A stretch of DNA of 64,000 nt from Dermatemys mawii (lineage: Eukaryota; Chordata; Testudines; Dermatemydidae): NCBI GenBank assembly GCA_007922305.1, contig ML677374.1, forward strand, positions 14,069,511 to 14,133,510. Direction: 5' to 3'. Below the pieces are notes generated by a model. It saw only the letters and a program-made list of their open reading frames with translations. It was not told the origin of the DNA and did no database searches. Made by a program: the position numbers and the translations under genes. This document shows, piece after piece, positions 13,401 through 26,475 of this stretch. Position 1 is the stretch's first letter, and every line of letters starts with the position of its first letter.

Positions 13401-15914
13401 CCAGGGAAGGAAGTGATTGGGGAAAGAGAAGAGACATGGAGACAGGATGAGAGTTTATATAAGAGTAAGGGACTGGTGAGCTGAGCAAGACATGTTAGCC
13501 AACAATGTCTTCAGTGCAAATGAACTTGGTGTCTAGTTTCGTTATGAACCACGAATTCCTGTGCAAAGCTGACAAGAGGCTCTTTGCACTGGCATTTATT
13601 TCCTACCCCAAATTTATTCTCACTTATTTTATTTCCCCAGCTGTCTTAGTGTTCAAGTCATTCCATGTGCACAGCTACAGAAACAGTTTATTTAGACCTG
13701 ACAGCACCTGACCCAACAGATACCTGCAAGGGTCAGGAAAGAGTTAAAACAGACACACGTATATTATGCCTGCTTCACTCAAGGCAGAGTGTGGATATGG
13801 CACACAGCAAATTAAATTCTCAGCTCAAAACATGAGCTGAACCCCTGGAATCTCTGTAGTCATTGTGTGGCTTTTCCCTTGTAATAAAAACAACACTGAC
13901 CACGTCTCTAGTAACAGTCTCTAACTTAGGTATTTCTAAGCCATCTACCACTGAGGTATCTAATCTCCAATATATAGGCTTTCCATACATTAACTAGTGA
14001 ATCCTACACCCCACCTAGGAGGGAAGTAAATCAGGCAGCGAAGTTCAGGACCCAATCCTGTGCAGTGCAAGACACCCTCAGCTCCCACTGACGTCAACAG
14101 CATATAAGGGTCCTTCTCATACTTTTCAGCATTAGGCCCTATATTACTTGACCATAACCACAGAGGGAGTGAGTGTTAAAGCTGGAATTCAAATTCATAA
14201 AGGTGTGCCCTAAGCATAGGACTAGGAGCCATAAACACTCAAGAGGGATAATCCTGATTTTATAACCAATTCCATCATTAGGTACAGTCTATACACTAAT
14301 AGCCAAAGGAATCTCTTCTCCTTCTTAGGTCTGTAGCTGCGGGTTTGCAGATCTGTTTCTCCAAACAGCCAGCGATCTTTTGTTACGTCTTTTACACCAC
14401 TAGGTGAATACAAAGAAACGTTGGCTATAGACTGTAATTTGCAATTATGCATCAAGGGGGCTGCAGGACAAAAGACTCACAAATGGCAAGGACACAAATA
14501 AACACCTATGCTAGCAAACAAGCTTCATCAGACAATGTAGAGGGATTACTGATCCTATAAGGAAGTGTCTGTTTTACATTTGTAAATGGCTGGTGCTAGT
14601 CCATAGAAATTATTCATGGGTGCTATTTTCCTGGCAGCAGTCAGGAACTGCATTGCCTCATGCAGTTATAAAGCAATCTGTTCCCACTGCCCGGCTGCCC
14701 CTTCAAAGGGGCAAATTCATTCAGGTGAGTTGTTAAACAGTGACACATCCCTGGGTTGAGATTAACTTGAACTAAAAACAAACAATCCCAATTAGAAAGG
14801 AGTCTGGGATGGATCAATATTGATTTATAAGAGGACTGTCATGTTACCAGTCAAGTGGCATCACGGCGTGACCTGGAAACACCCCCAACCCTCAGTTTTT
14901 GGGAAATTCAGCTACATTGCTTGAGCTGAACTTTGCAACTCAGGAGCATATCTAGACACACAACATGACCTCTAGACAAGATCAAGGCTACCAGCAATTC
15001 CAACTGCCATAAAGAGCTATTATTCTCATGATAAGTGCCCCCCATATCTAGGAGATCTATTTTCACTGTTATGCTCTATTTACAGAATTAGTGCCACCAA
15101 AATCAAAAAAGGCCGAGTGCAAAGTACTGTAGAGGTTTACAAATGCAACATATACTTATGCATCATCAGTTACGCTAATGTTAATTTATTCCTTTTATTT
15201 TTAAAAAAGGTAACGGATGGGCTTCAGGGATTGTTATTTGATTAAGGAGCCATTACTTCCAGATTCTTTGTTTCAATCAGGCCTCAGTATGCAGTGGATA
15301 AAAGTCGTGCCATCTGATGGGTACTTAGTAGCTCGTTCGAAATGAGTTTGTGCTTGCAGACCAGTCCTTTCAATTCCTTAGGGCACAAGTGTTTGCAGGC
15401 ATCCTAAGATCCCACCCAAGATAGCATCCTCTATATTGGCAGTCTCTGCAGAAGCCAAGTACTGAATGGACCAAGCATACTGAATTTGTGCAGAGAACTT
15501 GTCTTGCTGTTGCCAGCCTTATATCCTTCCTGTGGTCAAAATGAGGGCCCTAGTCTTTTGGACTGTCAATCCAGTACTTTGCAAACAAACCAGAAAAACA
15601 GAAGCGTCTTCAACATGTGAAGCAAGTGTTTTTTCAGCACGCAAGTACAAGATATACTGTATTATCCAAGTCATTGTAAGCGTAGTACATTAACGAGCTC
15701 ATAGGAATATCTCACTGGGGAGCTTTTAGTGTGAATTCAGGGTTTCGTTTTGTAACATTCTGCATTATCACCTCTGGCATCATATAAAATCCCCAGCAGG
15801 AGTGAGGACAGATTTGGCCAATACGTTTCCCAGGGAAACCTGTTTTTTCTCTCTCTCTGCTCTGAGTCCTTCTATCCCCTAGTCAGCTCTTCCCCAGCAC
15901 AGTAAGTATCAGCA
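10486..15914. other. Intronic sequence, mostly unrecognised
   Basis: No exon was found. Small features are a poly-T run near 12580-12592 and an A/C-rich aaacaaaacaaacaaac stretch near 13094-13118. The segment 14110-14220 has weak resemblance to SINE cores, too weak to call. Confidence 0.45.
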
Positions 15915-16025
15915 CTTTGCCCTTCTGCAGCATCCTCCCCATCCAAGGATTTCAAAGCACTTTGTACACGTGACGATTGTCATGTTTGCTAACACCAAGG
16001 ACTGAACTGTGGACCTCTAGCGCTA
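15915..16025 (-). repeat. Weak SINE-like fragment
   Basis: The phrase caaggatttcaaagcacttt and the downstream ggactgaactgtggacctct resemble the tail and head of antisense SINE copies elsewhere in the window. The core is badly diverged, so this is tentative. Confidence 0.3.
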
Positions 16026-19014
16026 AAATCATAAGTCTTGAGCTAAAGAACTAGATTCTGTAGCAAAGGCTGTATCAGACTCATTTTCTGTGAATGGGGG
16101 GACACCTAAGCATATACTGTACTGGTTATATGTGCATATCAGTGGAGTTAATCTCACTGTCCCTGGGATGCGTTGCAAAGCCAAGTTTTCAAAGCAGTTT
16201 TAACTCTGTGTTTAGTTTTGTGTGTCCAAACTCGAGCACCCCTCGAAAACAATGGATTTTGAATGAAAATGATATTTGCACATCAAGATTGTAAAGTTTA
16301 GGAGCTACTGCAACAGCGGAGAGTTAGATCTGACATGCATGGGCCACGCTGAGGTTTTGGGCCTGCAAAAAACACAGGAGCCCAAATCTGTATGTGGACA
16401 TCTTGAAGAAACAGTTTAAATTCAGGGGCCCTGAATGACATTTTTACTGTTTCTGTTTACAGTTACATGTTTACTGTTACTGTTTACAATTGGTGGAATA
16501 GGATTTCCCATAAGAGGAGCACCAGTTTAACCAAACTTCAAATCCCATATACAAGGATATGGATGTATTGAAACAACTCACACAATATATGCTTCCGAAG
16601 CAGCAAAGACCTATCAGCCTGCAGCACTCTAATCCAATAAAAGGAATCCGCATTCGCTCCATACAACTTCACAGTCTCTTATCCCACGATTCTCACACAT
16701 TGTGAACTCCTGCCTGGGGTGGACAAACCCATTTGGGGCAGATCATATGAACTCCCCTTTTTCCCTTTTTTCACTCAGAACTGTTATGCTTTTCAGAAGC
16801 ATTCCCTTCCCATCCCCGCCAGAACCAGAACTGGCAGTGCCAAGACACAGCTAGAGGCTGCTCACATGTGATTTCCAGTCCAGTCTGCAGACTCTAGCGG
16901 TTCAGATCAGCATCCAAACCAAATTGAACCTTCTGAGGTTTACCCATCACTGAAGCATTCCTGGTGACCATGGCTGTATAAGAATGCAAGAGAAATTTTG
17001 GGCCACATCCTCCTCTGGTCAGGGTGCTGTCTAAGAGGAAACAGTGGAACACTGGTGAGTTTTTTCTGCTCTGCAATTCTTGTTGGCAAGGCAGAACTTC
17101 ATGCAGTGGGTGTATAGTGGACCACACACTGCTGAGCCTTGAGAAAGAAAAAGTATCTCACTCACCACATCCCGTTAGATACACTGCAAAGTGCAGTGTG
17201 TGTGTTAGCCAGCTAGGAAGCAGGCAATAACCAACTGCCAGCAAGTCACACTTCTTGTGGGGAGTGTCTATTGGCACAAAAGTGGGTTTGCCTTCATAGC
17301 ATTATGGCTTGCCTGCACTGGGGAACTGCCCAAGTTCTAGCAGCTGTGACCAGACACCAGCCTAGCTGCATCAGCTCAAATGGCAAAGACAGAAAGGCAA
17401 AAATGGGATTTGCACCCCTGCAGCTCAATCCAGTTTCAAGCACTGCTGCCAACTGCAGCTTGTAGCAAGTCATCCTATCTGCATTCTAGGGGGATTGCAT
17501 GCTGCAAGCAACTGCACCAGTGGCTGAAATCCCCAAGGTGTGCAAGGTCACGGCTGGAGTCTTGGAGCCTTACAGGAATGGCGGAAAGAAAAGAGGCTTC
17601 TTGCACTCTTTTATGTATTAGAAACGCTGTTTAGCAGAGAGCAGGGTCCAGCACTTAGCTTTCTGCAATCTCTCACACCCCAGTGACACACTTCAGCCAG
17701 CAGGGATACTCCACTTCACACTGCGTCTACCACTTATCCTGGGGAGCTCGGCATTTTGACAGCTCAGTGACGGTGATTAACAAAACCAGCAGTCACAGGG
17801 CAGTAACCTTGTATCAGAGGGTGTGTGTTCACCTTATGATGAAGGCAGAGAATAGCCCCACAGGCCACAGCTTCCTTTCAGATTTCCTCTGCCTGGCTCC
17901 TACACGACTAAGCTAAAAGAAATTGTCTGGCTGGTCCCCTTATTTTGATTTTAAAATCACAACAATAGCAATACAGCAACACGTGGATGTCACACTCTCC
18001 CACATTGCTTCTGAGAATACCCACCAGGGAGATGTCACTTACAACAGAGCATTAGTGGTAGAAGACGTCAGTAAAAAAATAAAATAAATTTATCCTTTCA
18101 AAATGAAATGCAAAGCCACTTAACCAAATCTGCTGAGCAGTTTTACTTGGAAGAGTGATCAGTCAATGAGGTGGCTCTGTTTATCCAAGTATCTACATGG
18201 CCCCCCATCATCATCACTCTTTCCTTCACACCCACCGAAATAATATCTATTTTAAGGGCCTGATTTTTAAAGGGTCTTCAACTCAGCCATCAATTTTGAG
18301 CCCGCAATTTGCCAGAGCAGCAATGCTACAGGTTCAATTTATTCCATTTAGCATTTAATGACTTGCTTTGCAGGCACAATCAGTGAGTTAAATGTCTAAA
18401 TGCTGTAAACTACACCTGTAAAATTGGAACAGTTTTTAAAAGCCAGGCCCTAAATACTTGAATTAACAGAGCTCAGCTCAATCAGACTTAGATTTCTCTA
18501 ATGCATCACATGTCATTCAGAAACTTAACAGAGGAAATTACTTTTTTTGTTCATTTTGTTTTGTAAGGCTGCCCTCTAACTTTCCCATCTTCCTCAGATG
18601 AGCACTTATTGTGACAATGCCCATGTCAAATAGATAGTGCCCATCTCTCTTTATTGGACTGAGTCTATGACATCTTATGCTACGGAGGGGGTTAGGACTG
18701 GTCATATCACTGTCCAAGGCCAATAAACCTGCTGAGTAAAAAGGCATGACAGTCCCAGCTATCTCCATCAATAGTTGTGGACCATCCACGTCACAATGGA
18801 GGGTAGCTGGGGAAGAAGTGGGAATTGGGATGTGGGAAGAGGGGAGGGAGAAAAGCAAGAACTTTCTTTGAGCACATGCATCCAGAAAAAAAGGAAAATC
18901 AAAATAATTAAATGGGCACCCAATTCTGCAGTCTGCGCTCAGTCACCACTCCTAGTGAAGTCAACTTGAATGGGACTTCTGCTATCCAAGTAAGGACTTC
19001 TTCTAGATGGGTTC
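16026..19014. other. Intronic sequence, nothing recognised
   Basis: No exon or mobile element end recognised. The segment at 18260-18330 has a vague resemblance to the palindromic repeat at 7967 but no inverted arms. Confidence 0.45.
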
Positions 19015-19291
19015 AGGGCACATCTATAGTGCAAAGAAAAGCCCATGATACAAGCCTCAGAGGCTGGGTTAATTGAGTCTGGCTCACAGGGCTAACAATA
19101 GCACTGTAGACTCCCTGCTTCGCTGGAGCCTGAGCTCCAAGACCCACCCACCTCACAGGGTTTCACAGCCCAGGTTCCAGCGGGAGAAGGAATGGTCTAC
19201 ATTGCTGTTTTTAGCCCCATAGCCCAAGTCAATTGACCCTGGCTACAAGACTCTGCACCCCAGGTTTTTCTTTGCAGTCTAGACATACCCG
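19015..19291. mobile_element. hAT-type MITE, 277 bp
   Basis: The left end agggcacatctatagtgcaa and the reverse complement of the right end, cgggtatgtctagactgcaa, are related inverted repeats that continue into aagaaaa. The interior is GC-rich, with paired blocks around cacctcacagggt and no frame. The ...gtctacactgca terminal motif recurs in at least seven other elements here. No clear duplication was found. Confidence 0.7.
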
Positions 19292-19334
19292 CAGAGATCA
19301 CTTAGCAAATACAACTTGCCATCTGTTATTACAT

Positions 19335-19570
19335 TTAGAGACCCTGCTTGAGATTAGACCCCTAGAGTGCTAGGCACTGTACACACACAGCCAGACACTG
19401 CCACTGTCTTTAAGAACCAACTATTGAAATAAACAAGGGGTCAGGGGTAGGAAGGGAGCCAGAGAGGGGAAGTGCCCTGCCCAGGGTCACACAGCAGGGC
19501 AGTGGGTGAGCCAGGAACAGAGCCCTTTTCTTCTGAGACCAGTACATTACCCTAACCATGCTGTCTGCTT
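19335..19570 (-). repeat. Composite SINE-like repeat (antisense)
   Basis: A segment with gagtgctaggcactgtacac resembles the 26340 and 56213 repeats. It is followed by an antisense SINE core (gaggggaagtgccctgccca, then ggtcacacagcagggcagtg) and head (ctgagaccagtacattaccc). Confidence 0.6.
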
Positions 19571-20371
19571 AATGTAACTCCAAGCCTACCCTTTCTAGCA
19601 GTATTTCTTTATAGCCACCCATTTCAATGGCACCTTTTATCTCGGCACAGATTGATGGAGAATTATTAATACAACTTCGGATTGGTCTCTGGTAAGTCTT
19701 TGCAGGATGATCAGATGAGTATTAATGCTATCAGTGAAACATTGTTAGACTGCAAGAGAACAAATGTGAGAGCTGCCACAGCTCAGAGTAACCCTCAACT
19801 GAGAGATGGAATGAGAAGGAAGAGATGAAGAGATATGTAAAGTAAATGCTGGCTGTGCAAGGAAATAAGTGTTGCATGAAAAAGTAGAGAGAAAAGATGG
19901 GAGGAAAGAAGGCTTTATTTCCATTCAAAGCACTTTTTAAAATGAAAAATGGCTCCCTCCACCCAAAAAACCCCAGAGACCCTGACATTTCCATGCAAAG
20001 TATCCATTTCTGATTAAATATTTCAGGTTTTCATAACAAAACCAAACTTTTTTTGCTTTCATCTGCCAAAAATGGAAACATTTCAAATGGAAACCAAAAC
20101 ATTTTCCTGCTTTTGGCAACTAAAAACAGAAACAAATCTGCAATCACCCCTCACCTTTCCCCCCTCCCCAATTCAGTTTTCATCTGACATTTTTCAATTC
20201 CCAGTGAAAAAAATTGTTGTGGTCCCTTGAAAACCTGAAAAATTTCAGCAAAAACAAAAACTTTTTCATTGAAAATTTTCACTAGAACAAAACATTTCGC
20301 AGCCAGAGGTGGTCAGGTTACATAATTATGATACTATAAAGGTGGGGGATATTAGACATAACATATTATAA
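19571..20371. repeat. A/T-rich tract with repeated gaaa/tttc motifs
   Basis: From about 19920 to 20310 the sequence repeats variants of ccaaaaatggaaacatttca and tgaaaattttcac on both strands. This suggests a decayed inverted-repeat element or low-complexity expansion. The remainder (19571-19919) holds nothing recognised. Confidence 0.35.
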
Positions 20372-20590
20372 TACCACCACCTAAGTCTTCTTATAGCACG
20401 TTTCATCCACAGATCTCAAAGCACTTTTCAAAGGAGGTCAGAATCATTGTCCCTGATTTACAAATGGGGAAACTGAGGCACAGAACTGGGAAGGGACTTA
20501 CCTAAGGTCACCCAGCCAGCCAGTGGCTAAACTGAGAATAAAACCCGGGTCCTCCTGAGTCCTAACCCAGTGTCCTGTCCATGACAAGGC
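20372..20590 (-). repeat. tRNA-derived SINE, near full length (antisense)
   Basis: Antisense order: tail (cagatctcaaagcacttttc), fragment atggggaaactgaggcacag, core (taaggtcacccagccagcca), then a B-box-like and head region (cctgagtcctaacccagtgt). It is one of the best preserved copies and a good reference for the family. Confidence 0.75.
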
Positions 20591-22699
20591 CCACTACTTG
20601 TGATTCTAACCCTAAATGTAGACGCTGGGTACTAAAACCCAGAATGCTGGTTCTATCTGGGTGTGAACCGTCTCGTGCTGCTTGTGAGGTATTTCTAAAC
20701 TGCAGTTAACAAACCGATTGGCCGACCAGCATAGCCACAGGTCCTGTGGAGTATTAGTTCGTTATAACAACCCTTTTCACCTTCGTAGCTCATTTCCTGC
20801 GTCCAATCACTGCACATGAGTAATTACAAACCCAGCCACAATAACTCTAATGAAGGCAAGCAAGCAAGTAGGAGACAGGGAGCTCATTTCCTCTGGGGTT
20901 GAACGGTGACTGCTCTCTAATTACACTGAAAATACACTGGTTCCTCACTATCAGCTGCAGCATATTTTACTATGGTCTCACCTAGGCAGTTACTCAGGGG
21001 CAGGAGATCTCTCACACACATGCACATACACACTTCACTTACATACAGTACCCCAAATCAGTGCAGTGTGTTCAGACTCCTCTTGTAGCAAAGACAAAGC
21101 ACTCTACGTGCTACAGAAAGTGAAAAGGAGGTAGGGATAAGTGTGAGTAAAGGTGGGGGGAAATCCCTCCTGAATGGCTCCAGTAATGCACCTTTTATAC
21201 AATTCAATGTTATTTCTCCAGTTGGAAACCAGTTCTACAGGTTAATAATACTGCAAAGTCTGAGGAGAGGGTCGTTCCCTTTTACACACACTGCTCTTGC
21301 AAACAGCACTGAATTCATTGTCTTCAGATACCTTTGTCTGAAAAAGGGGACATTCCTTTGAATTGTAATGGTTGTACAACATCTACATGCATGTACATGC
21401 CTCTGTGTGCAAAGAACCTCAAACTGAAACGCAGTCACTTCTGATGTAGAACACATCACCAGCACACAGCAACAATACACAATAGTTTATGGCAAGAGCC
21501 AAAGAACATCATATCAGACTGGAACCAAAATGGAGAATTTTAGATAGGCAAAACTTGGAATATGGCCAGGACATCCCTGTGATTGCAAAACAAATGTCCT
21601 GGTATTATCAGTGACTGCTAGCTGTCTCACAGAAAGACAAAACTTTCAGCATCACAGAGCTCCTGATAATAGGCTGGGTTGCTCAATCCATATTGAATCA
21701 GAGGAAAAAATGACACCTATTGGATCAAACACCCACCTCTATCACCAGCGCCTCCACCTACACCACACTAGATTTCACTGGAACTCACTGATCAAACCTA
21801 ACTGCCTGTCACAAGATCTGAGCCTAAATGAGTATGGTTGCTTAGTTTTTTCACATCATAGTATGTTACGCTGCAGAGAGCTCTGCAAAACTGCAAGTTT
21901 GTGCTTTGAAAAAATGAGAATTATTGAGAAAAAAATTAGGACAGAAAAAATTCGGGGTTTGGCTTTTTGTGTGTGTGTGTTTGTGCATGCAAAATATAAG
22001 AACCTAAAAAAAGTATTTTGGGATTCCCTCGGGTGACATGCAGTATGTAAATGAAAAACATTAAAAACAACTGTATTCTTCTCAGTATTAATTCATATAA
22101 AGGCCTCGATGAGTTAAAAAAAGGGAGAACAATTTTGGAATGGTTTGTTTTAGCATTACCAAAATAAAAGGCTTCAATTTTTCATTTGAGAAAGACATTT
22201 CATTTCAGAATTTCACTCAATTTTATTTTTAAAAAACCCTCACCAGTACTGTGTGGACCCCTAGAGGAATGTGAGCTCAGGTCAAGTCTGACATCTCAAA
22301 GACTCTCTGGAAAGCTATCTACTGAACGGGATTCAAGGGTGGTACTCAAGTTTCTGTCTACACAGGACAGCAAAGCATGGTTTCCTGTTGTGAGTCCTTT
22401 CAGGCTACTCCCTTCCCTTCCTCCTCTGGTTCCTGACCCCATCCGTCTGGCTTCGGGATAGCAGGACTTCCTCTTCTGATAGTACCAAAGCCTTCCTTAA
22501 GATAGCCATTGTTATTGCCTTTCAACCATCCCCACAGTCCTTCAGTAGCTGGCAATCTGAAATGGAATGCAAACCGGCATACACTGCACCCATCTGCCAG
22601 GTGGCTTTACGTGTCTTCCCTCTGTCATACTCAGAGCCTGGACTGTTTAGTGTTGGAAGAGAATGGTGCTCATTATGGAATCTCACTGGGTCAAATTCT
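20591..22699. other. Intronic sequence, longest non-repeat open frame rejected
   Basis: This stretch includes a 141-codon open frame at 21611-22036 (+) that shows no recognisable domain, splice context or coding composition. A short GT run lies at 21967-21985. Nothing else was recognised. Confidence 0.45.
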
Positions 22700-22855
22700 G
22701 AATCCATCTGACTGTTATAGATTCAAAAGTTGGCCCTGGGAGCTATTCCTGGCTCTTTCCCAGCCTACTTTGTTTCCGTGGACAATTCCCTCCCTCCCTC
22801 CCTCCCTCCCGTCTCATGTTCACCATCTTTAAAATGGGCGAACCTCATTAGCCCT
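22700..22855 (+). repeat. Diverged SINE with (TCCC)n microsatellite
   Basis: The end catctttaaaatgggcgaac matches the tail of sense SINE copies. The core has been replaced by a (TCCC)n run at 22786-22810. The head is unclear. Confidence 0.45.
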
Positions 22856-23151
22856 CTTTTGCAGGGCAGTTTGAGCTCGGCAGAGGAAGCAATGTGTAAG
22901 AGACAGATACCATCATCATCAGATCTGTGTTCCACTTAAGAGAGACAGGGGAAAAGGGCAAAGAGAAAATAAATCCACTGATGGGAGGAAAGGAAAGTAG
23001 ACAGTGTGAAAAAAACAAGGATGGGGAAGGGAGGAGAGAATTTTTTTTTAATCAGCAGTACAATATAGTATACAGGGCACCCATTCATACAGGTTGGCAT
23101 GTGGGTATCAGGTACCTTCATCCCCAAGCCAGAGCACAGGTTTTAATCTTT
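22856..23151. other. Intronic sequence, nothing recognised
   Basis: Purine-rich on the plus strand, with a short poly-T at 23041-23050. No feature recognised. Confidence 0.5.
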
Positions 23152-23220
23152 GGGTGTGTCCACACTGCAATATAAAACCTGCCGCTGGCCCAGGCCAGAT
23201 GACTTGGGCTTGTGGGGCTG

Positions 23221-23493
23221 AGACTACGTACACACGACCACTTACGTCAGTATAAGTTATGTTGCTCGGGGGTGAAAATAAGCCACCACCTGAGCGATAT
23301 AAGGTGCACTGACCTAAGCAGGACAGAGCTATGTCGGTGGGAGAATCTCTCTTGCTGCCATAGTTACCACCACTTGTGGGGGCTGGAGTAATTGAGTCGA
23401 CAGGAAAGCTCTCTCCCATCCATCCGTGTAAAGCGTCTGCACTAACAGCACTACAGATGTGCCGCTGTAAGCTCTGCAGTGTAGCCAAAGCCT
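23221..23493. mobile_element. Nested hAT-type MITE, 273 bp
   Basis: The left end agactacgtacacacgacca and right end ctctgcagtgtagccaaagc are imperfect inverted repeats. The interior contains a palindrome-rich segment around gggagaatctctcttgctgc. It interrupts the older element at 23152-23801. A clean target duplication was not found. Confidence 0.6.
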
Positions 23494-23651
23494 TAGGCTA
23501 GGGCTGTTTAAATGCAGCGTAGACTTCCAGGCTCTGAGACCCTCCCACCTCACAGGGTCCTACAGGACGGGCTCCAGCCCAAGCCCGGAAGTCTGCACTG
23601 CAATTAAACAGCCCCTTAGCCCAAGTCCCACAAGCCTGTATCAGTTGGCAT

Positions 23652-23753
23652 TAGGGTGACCAGACAGCAAGGGTGAAAAATCGGGACGGGGTGGAGGGTA
23701 ACAGGAACCTATATAAGAAAAAGACCCCAAAATCAGGACATCTGGTCATCCTA
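23652..23753. mobile_element. hAT MITE, copy 2 (tagggtgacc family), 102 bp
   Basis: It begins tagggtgaccagac and ends atctggtcatccta. A perfect 8-bp duplication, gttggcat, flanks it at 23644-23651 and 23754-23761. It is inserted in the hAT element at 23152-23801. It shares aagaccccaaaatc and the ends with copy 3, and lacks the gggactgtccctataaaatc block. Confidence 0.9.
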
Positions 23754-23801
23754 GTTGGCATGGGCCAGTCACAGGTGTCTAATTGCAATGTAGACATACC
23801 C

Positions 23802-25149
23802 CTAGAAATCTGAGTTTTTAAAACAAGATTCAGAGTATTTTTTAAAAAACCAAAAGAAACAAAACTAGTTCAAATTGTCTTTATGAACCTAATTCCCCAC
23901 TCTCCCCAGTTTATGAGGTTTATAAAGCGTTCAACTCCAGGAGCTTCTCTCTGCCCCAAGCACTGTTCCAGTCCCACCTCCTTCACTATGGAATCACCTT
24001 TTGCACATCATGACTTGTAACAATCATATGAACTGATCACAGCTTCCCTGGCTTAACTAGCCAAGAGAATTCTATAACACATCTAAATATCAGCCAGCCT
24101 TATCCACTCTCTGCACAGCAAAGGCTACGGATGGGAAATGAAAGGAACCTCAAGATAAAAACCCCACACAGCGTAACACTCATGCACAAGCCTCAAGGAT
24201 AATTCAGTACAAATTATTATTATTTAGATAGCAGCAAGTGCATGTAGCATTTTAAAAAGACTAAGGCTCAACTCTCAATTTAAGCATCATCAAGAGATAA
24301 TTGAAGTTCTGGGGTTGACATGGTTACATGCCTATCACTCAAAAATACCGAGCAAACAGCAATCCTGATCCATCTGTCAGCGTGCCCTTCGCTGTTGCAG
24401 AAGCCTCGTTAACAGAGATTACTACATTTTGATGGCTAAGGCATTAGAATTCAGGGGATTTTGCCACATGAGGAGTTACAGTGCTCCTTAGAGATGCTTA
24501 CATTACAGATCTGGTATGCACATGAAGTCCCAATTAACACAAAACATAAAACACAACTCAGGTTTCCTCTCTTCCCTGCCAGGATACCAGGCACCTGTGT
24601 TATCCGGAAACATTTGGGCATAGAAACAGAGAATGAGTGCAAGTCAGTTATGATGTGTTTAGACAGAGTGATTCGAGAGACAGTTCATGCGCGTGCAGAT
24701 AAGTCTATGAATTCAGGAGCATATGGCTTTCCCTTGGAGGATTTCTGTTTCTCCTCCTCTGTTTGGGTGTGCAATACCATTGGGCCCAAAAAAACTTTCT
24801 ATGGCATTTTGTCTGATCAGCTAAGAGGTTTTTCTTTTTAAATGAGAAATTAACTTGATTATTTGATGAGTGATAAGAACTAACAAAGGATGTCATATTA
24901 TTTTTATTCCTCCATGGTAAGGAGGTTTTAAATTAGTTTGCTGCTCATTAAAATCCAGGATTAACATCCTGAAAACCTCCCTTTATCCAAAGGGCAGGAA
25001 CAGGATGAGCAGCCTTTCTCCCCACACCACCCCCAGCGATGACTGGAGGGACCACCTCTGGGGGATCGGAGCTATTTCTGTCTCTAAGGCCTTTTGCTCT
25101 TTGGGAGAGGATGGATGAAGGAAGAGGACTAGGAGATGCAAGCTCTACA
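23802..25149. other. Intronic sequence, no repeat recognised
   Basis: No exon or mobile element was recognised. The sub-segment 24225-24480 is balanced, low in repeats and could be conserved noncoding sequence, but this cannot be judged from one genome. Confidence 0.4.
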
Positions 25150-25250
25150 ACTGCCTCTGCTGCAGGCTTCCCGTACAACCGTGCTCAAGTCACTGACTCT
25201 ATGCTTCAATTTTCCCCATTTGTAAGATGCAGACAATAAAAATTAGCTTA
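25150..25250 (+). repeat. SINE 3' portion
   Basis: The sense core (caagtcactgactctatgct) and tail (caattttccccatttgtaag, then atgcagacaataaaaat) match the typical order of the dispersed SINE. The tRNA-like head is diverged. Confidence 0.55.
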
Positions 25251-26339
25251 ACACTTGCGGGTCCACCCTTACTTATGTGAACAGCCACTTACTCTGTGAG
25301 CCCTATTGACTCAGTGCAAATACTCACAGGCTAAGTCACTACTCAACCTGAGTCAGAATGTCAGGATCGGGCCCTCACTGTGTTTTTAAATCCTTGGCGT
25401 GGAGGTGCTACTGAGGCGCACAGACATCGAGAACTGGACCGAAACCACCAATTTGTCACAGATAGGGCACAGATCATTCATTAGATGGGAATAACTTTCA
25501 GAGCAGCAAAGAACGAGAAGATATTTCTTTGCCAAAGCAACATTTGGTTGCTAACAAAGCCTGCTGCATTCCCACCAGTAATCTCCCAATCTGGGAAAAG
25601 GCTGGGACATCTAAATGGTGTGTTTTCCGACAGCCTGCCTGTTTGGCTACAGAAATCAATACTACTATTACTTCTCACAATTAATATATGAGTTGCCTTC
25701 TAGGAGCTCAGCTCTTCCTACACTTGCTACTTGCAAATAATCTGTAAAAGCATCTCACCCAGTGAGAGGAGTGAAGATTAAATATTTGCTTTGGAGGGTG
25801 CAATTTTCTGCCAGAATGTTTTATTAGAGGTGCCCAGTGTCTAATGGTGAGTTGAGGATCTCTTCCTTGAAGCCGAATAAATAAATAAAAATAACTGTTA
25901 TAGAGGAGGGCCTAACAGATACCCGGTGCTGCTTTGGGCATAACTGATTGATACTACTTCTAATTAGTAACATTTGTAAAGTTCAGGCCTTCTGTTCCTG
26001 ACATGTGTTACGCATATCGGTTTAGCTGAACTCTGCCGTTTCAAGAGATGAGCAGCTGGTGGAGTATTCACAAGCCAGAGATGACAGATAATTTACTCTT
26101 GTGCCCATGATGCTAGAGCAACTCCTCCTTAGTATGCAAACTTTGCGTCATTCCCGCCCGGTGCCAAGCACCACTAACTCTTAGAGCGTTGCAAGTATCT
26201 GTCTCTCTAAATGGAGCCATTTAGTGCTATTCTGCAGACCTCTCTGCAATTTGCTAATTTGTTACTAGACTGGCAATCCCACCACTGCCACTGGAGCGAC
26301 ACCAGAGGTGGAAAAGTTTTAGAAAAGCCCTACTGTATG
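25251..26339. other. Intronic sequence, nothing recognised
   Basis: No feature beyond a short aataaataaataaa run near 25877-25890. Confidence 0.5.
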
Positions 26340-26475
26340 TTTTTATTATTTATTATTTGTATAGCACTGGTATCCAGGAGCCCCAGTCATAGACTGGCAC
26401 TGCATTGGGCTAGGAGCTGTGCAAACTCAGGATAATAAAACAGTCCCTGCCCCACAGAGCTTACAATCTAAGAGA
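26340..26475 (+). repeat. Dispersed repeat (tattatttgtatagc family)
   Basis: It starts with an A/T run (attatttattatttgtatag) and continues with gccccagtcatagactggca, aggagctgtgcaaactcagg and gagcttacaatctaag. The same order appears at 56213-56455, and partly at 19340 and 33266. It looks like a SINE or LINE tail family. Confidence 0.6.

Larger units (their letters stand above)
23152..23801. mobile_element. hAT-type non-autonomous element with two nested insertions
   Basis: The outer ends are gggtgtgtccacactgcaat and attgcaatgtagacataccc, inverted repeats with the shared gtctacactgca-type terminus. The interior is split twice, by another hAT-type element at 23221-23493 and by MITE copy 2 at 23652-23753. 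Removing both leaves about 275 bp, a normal MITE size. Internal paired segments (agcccaagtccc-like) support one ancestral palindrome. Confidence 0.75.

Noticed and set aside
21611..22036. 141-codon open frame on the plus strand outside recognised repeats
   Set aside because: No recognisable domain, no splice context and Lys/Ile-rich low-complexity stretches. Open frames of this length are expected by chance in 64 kb.
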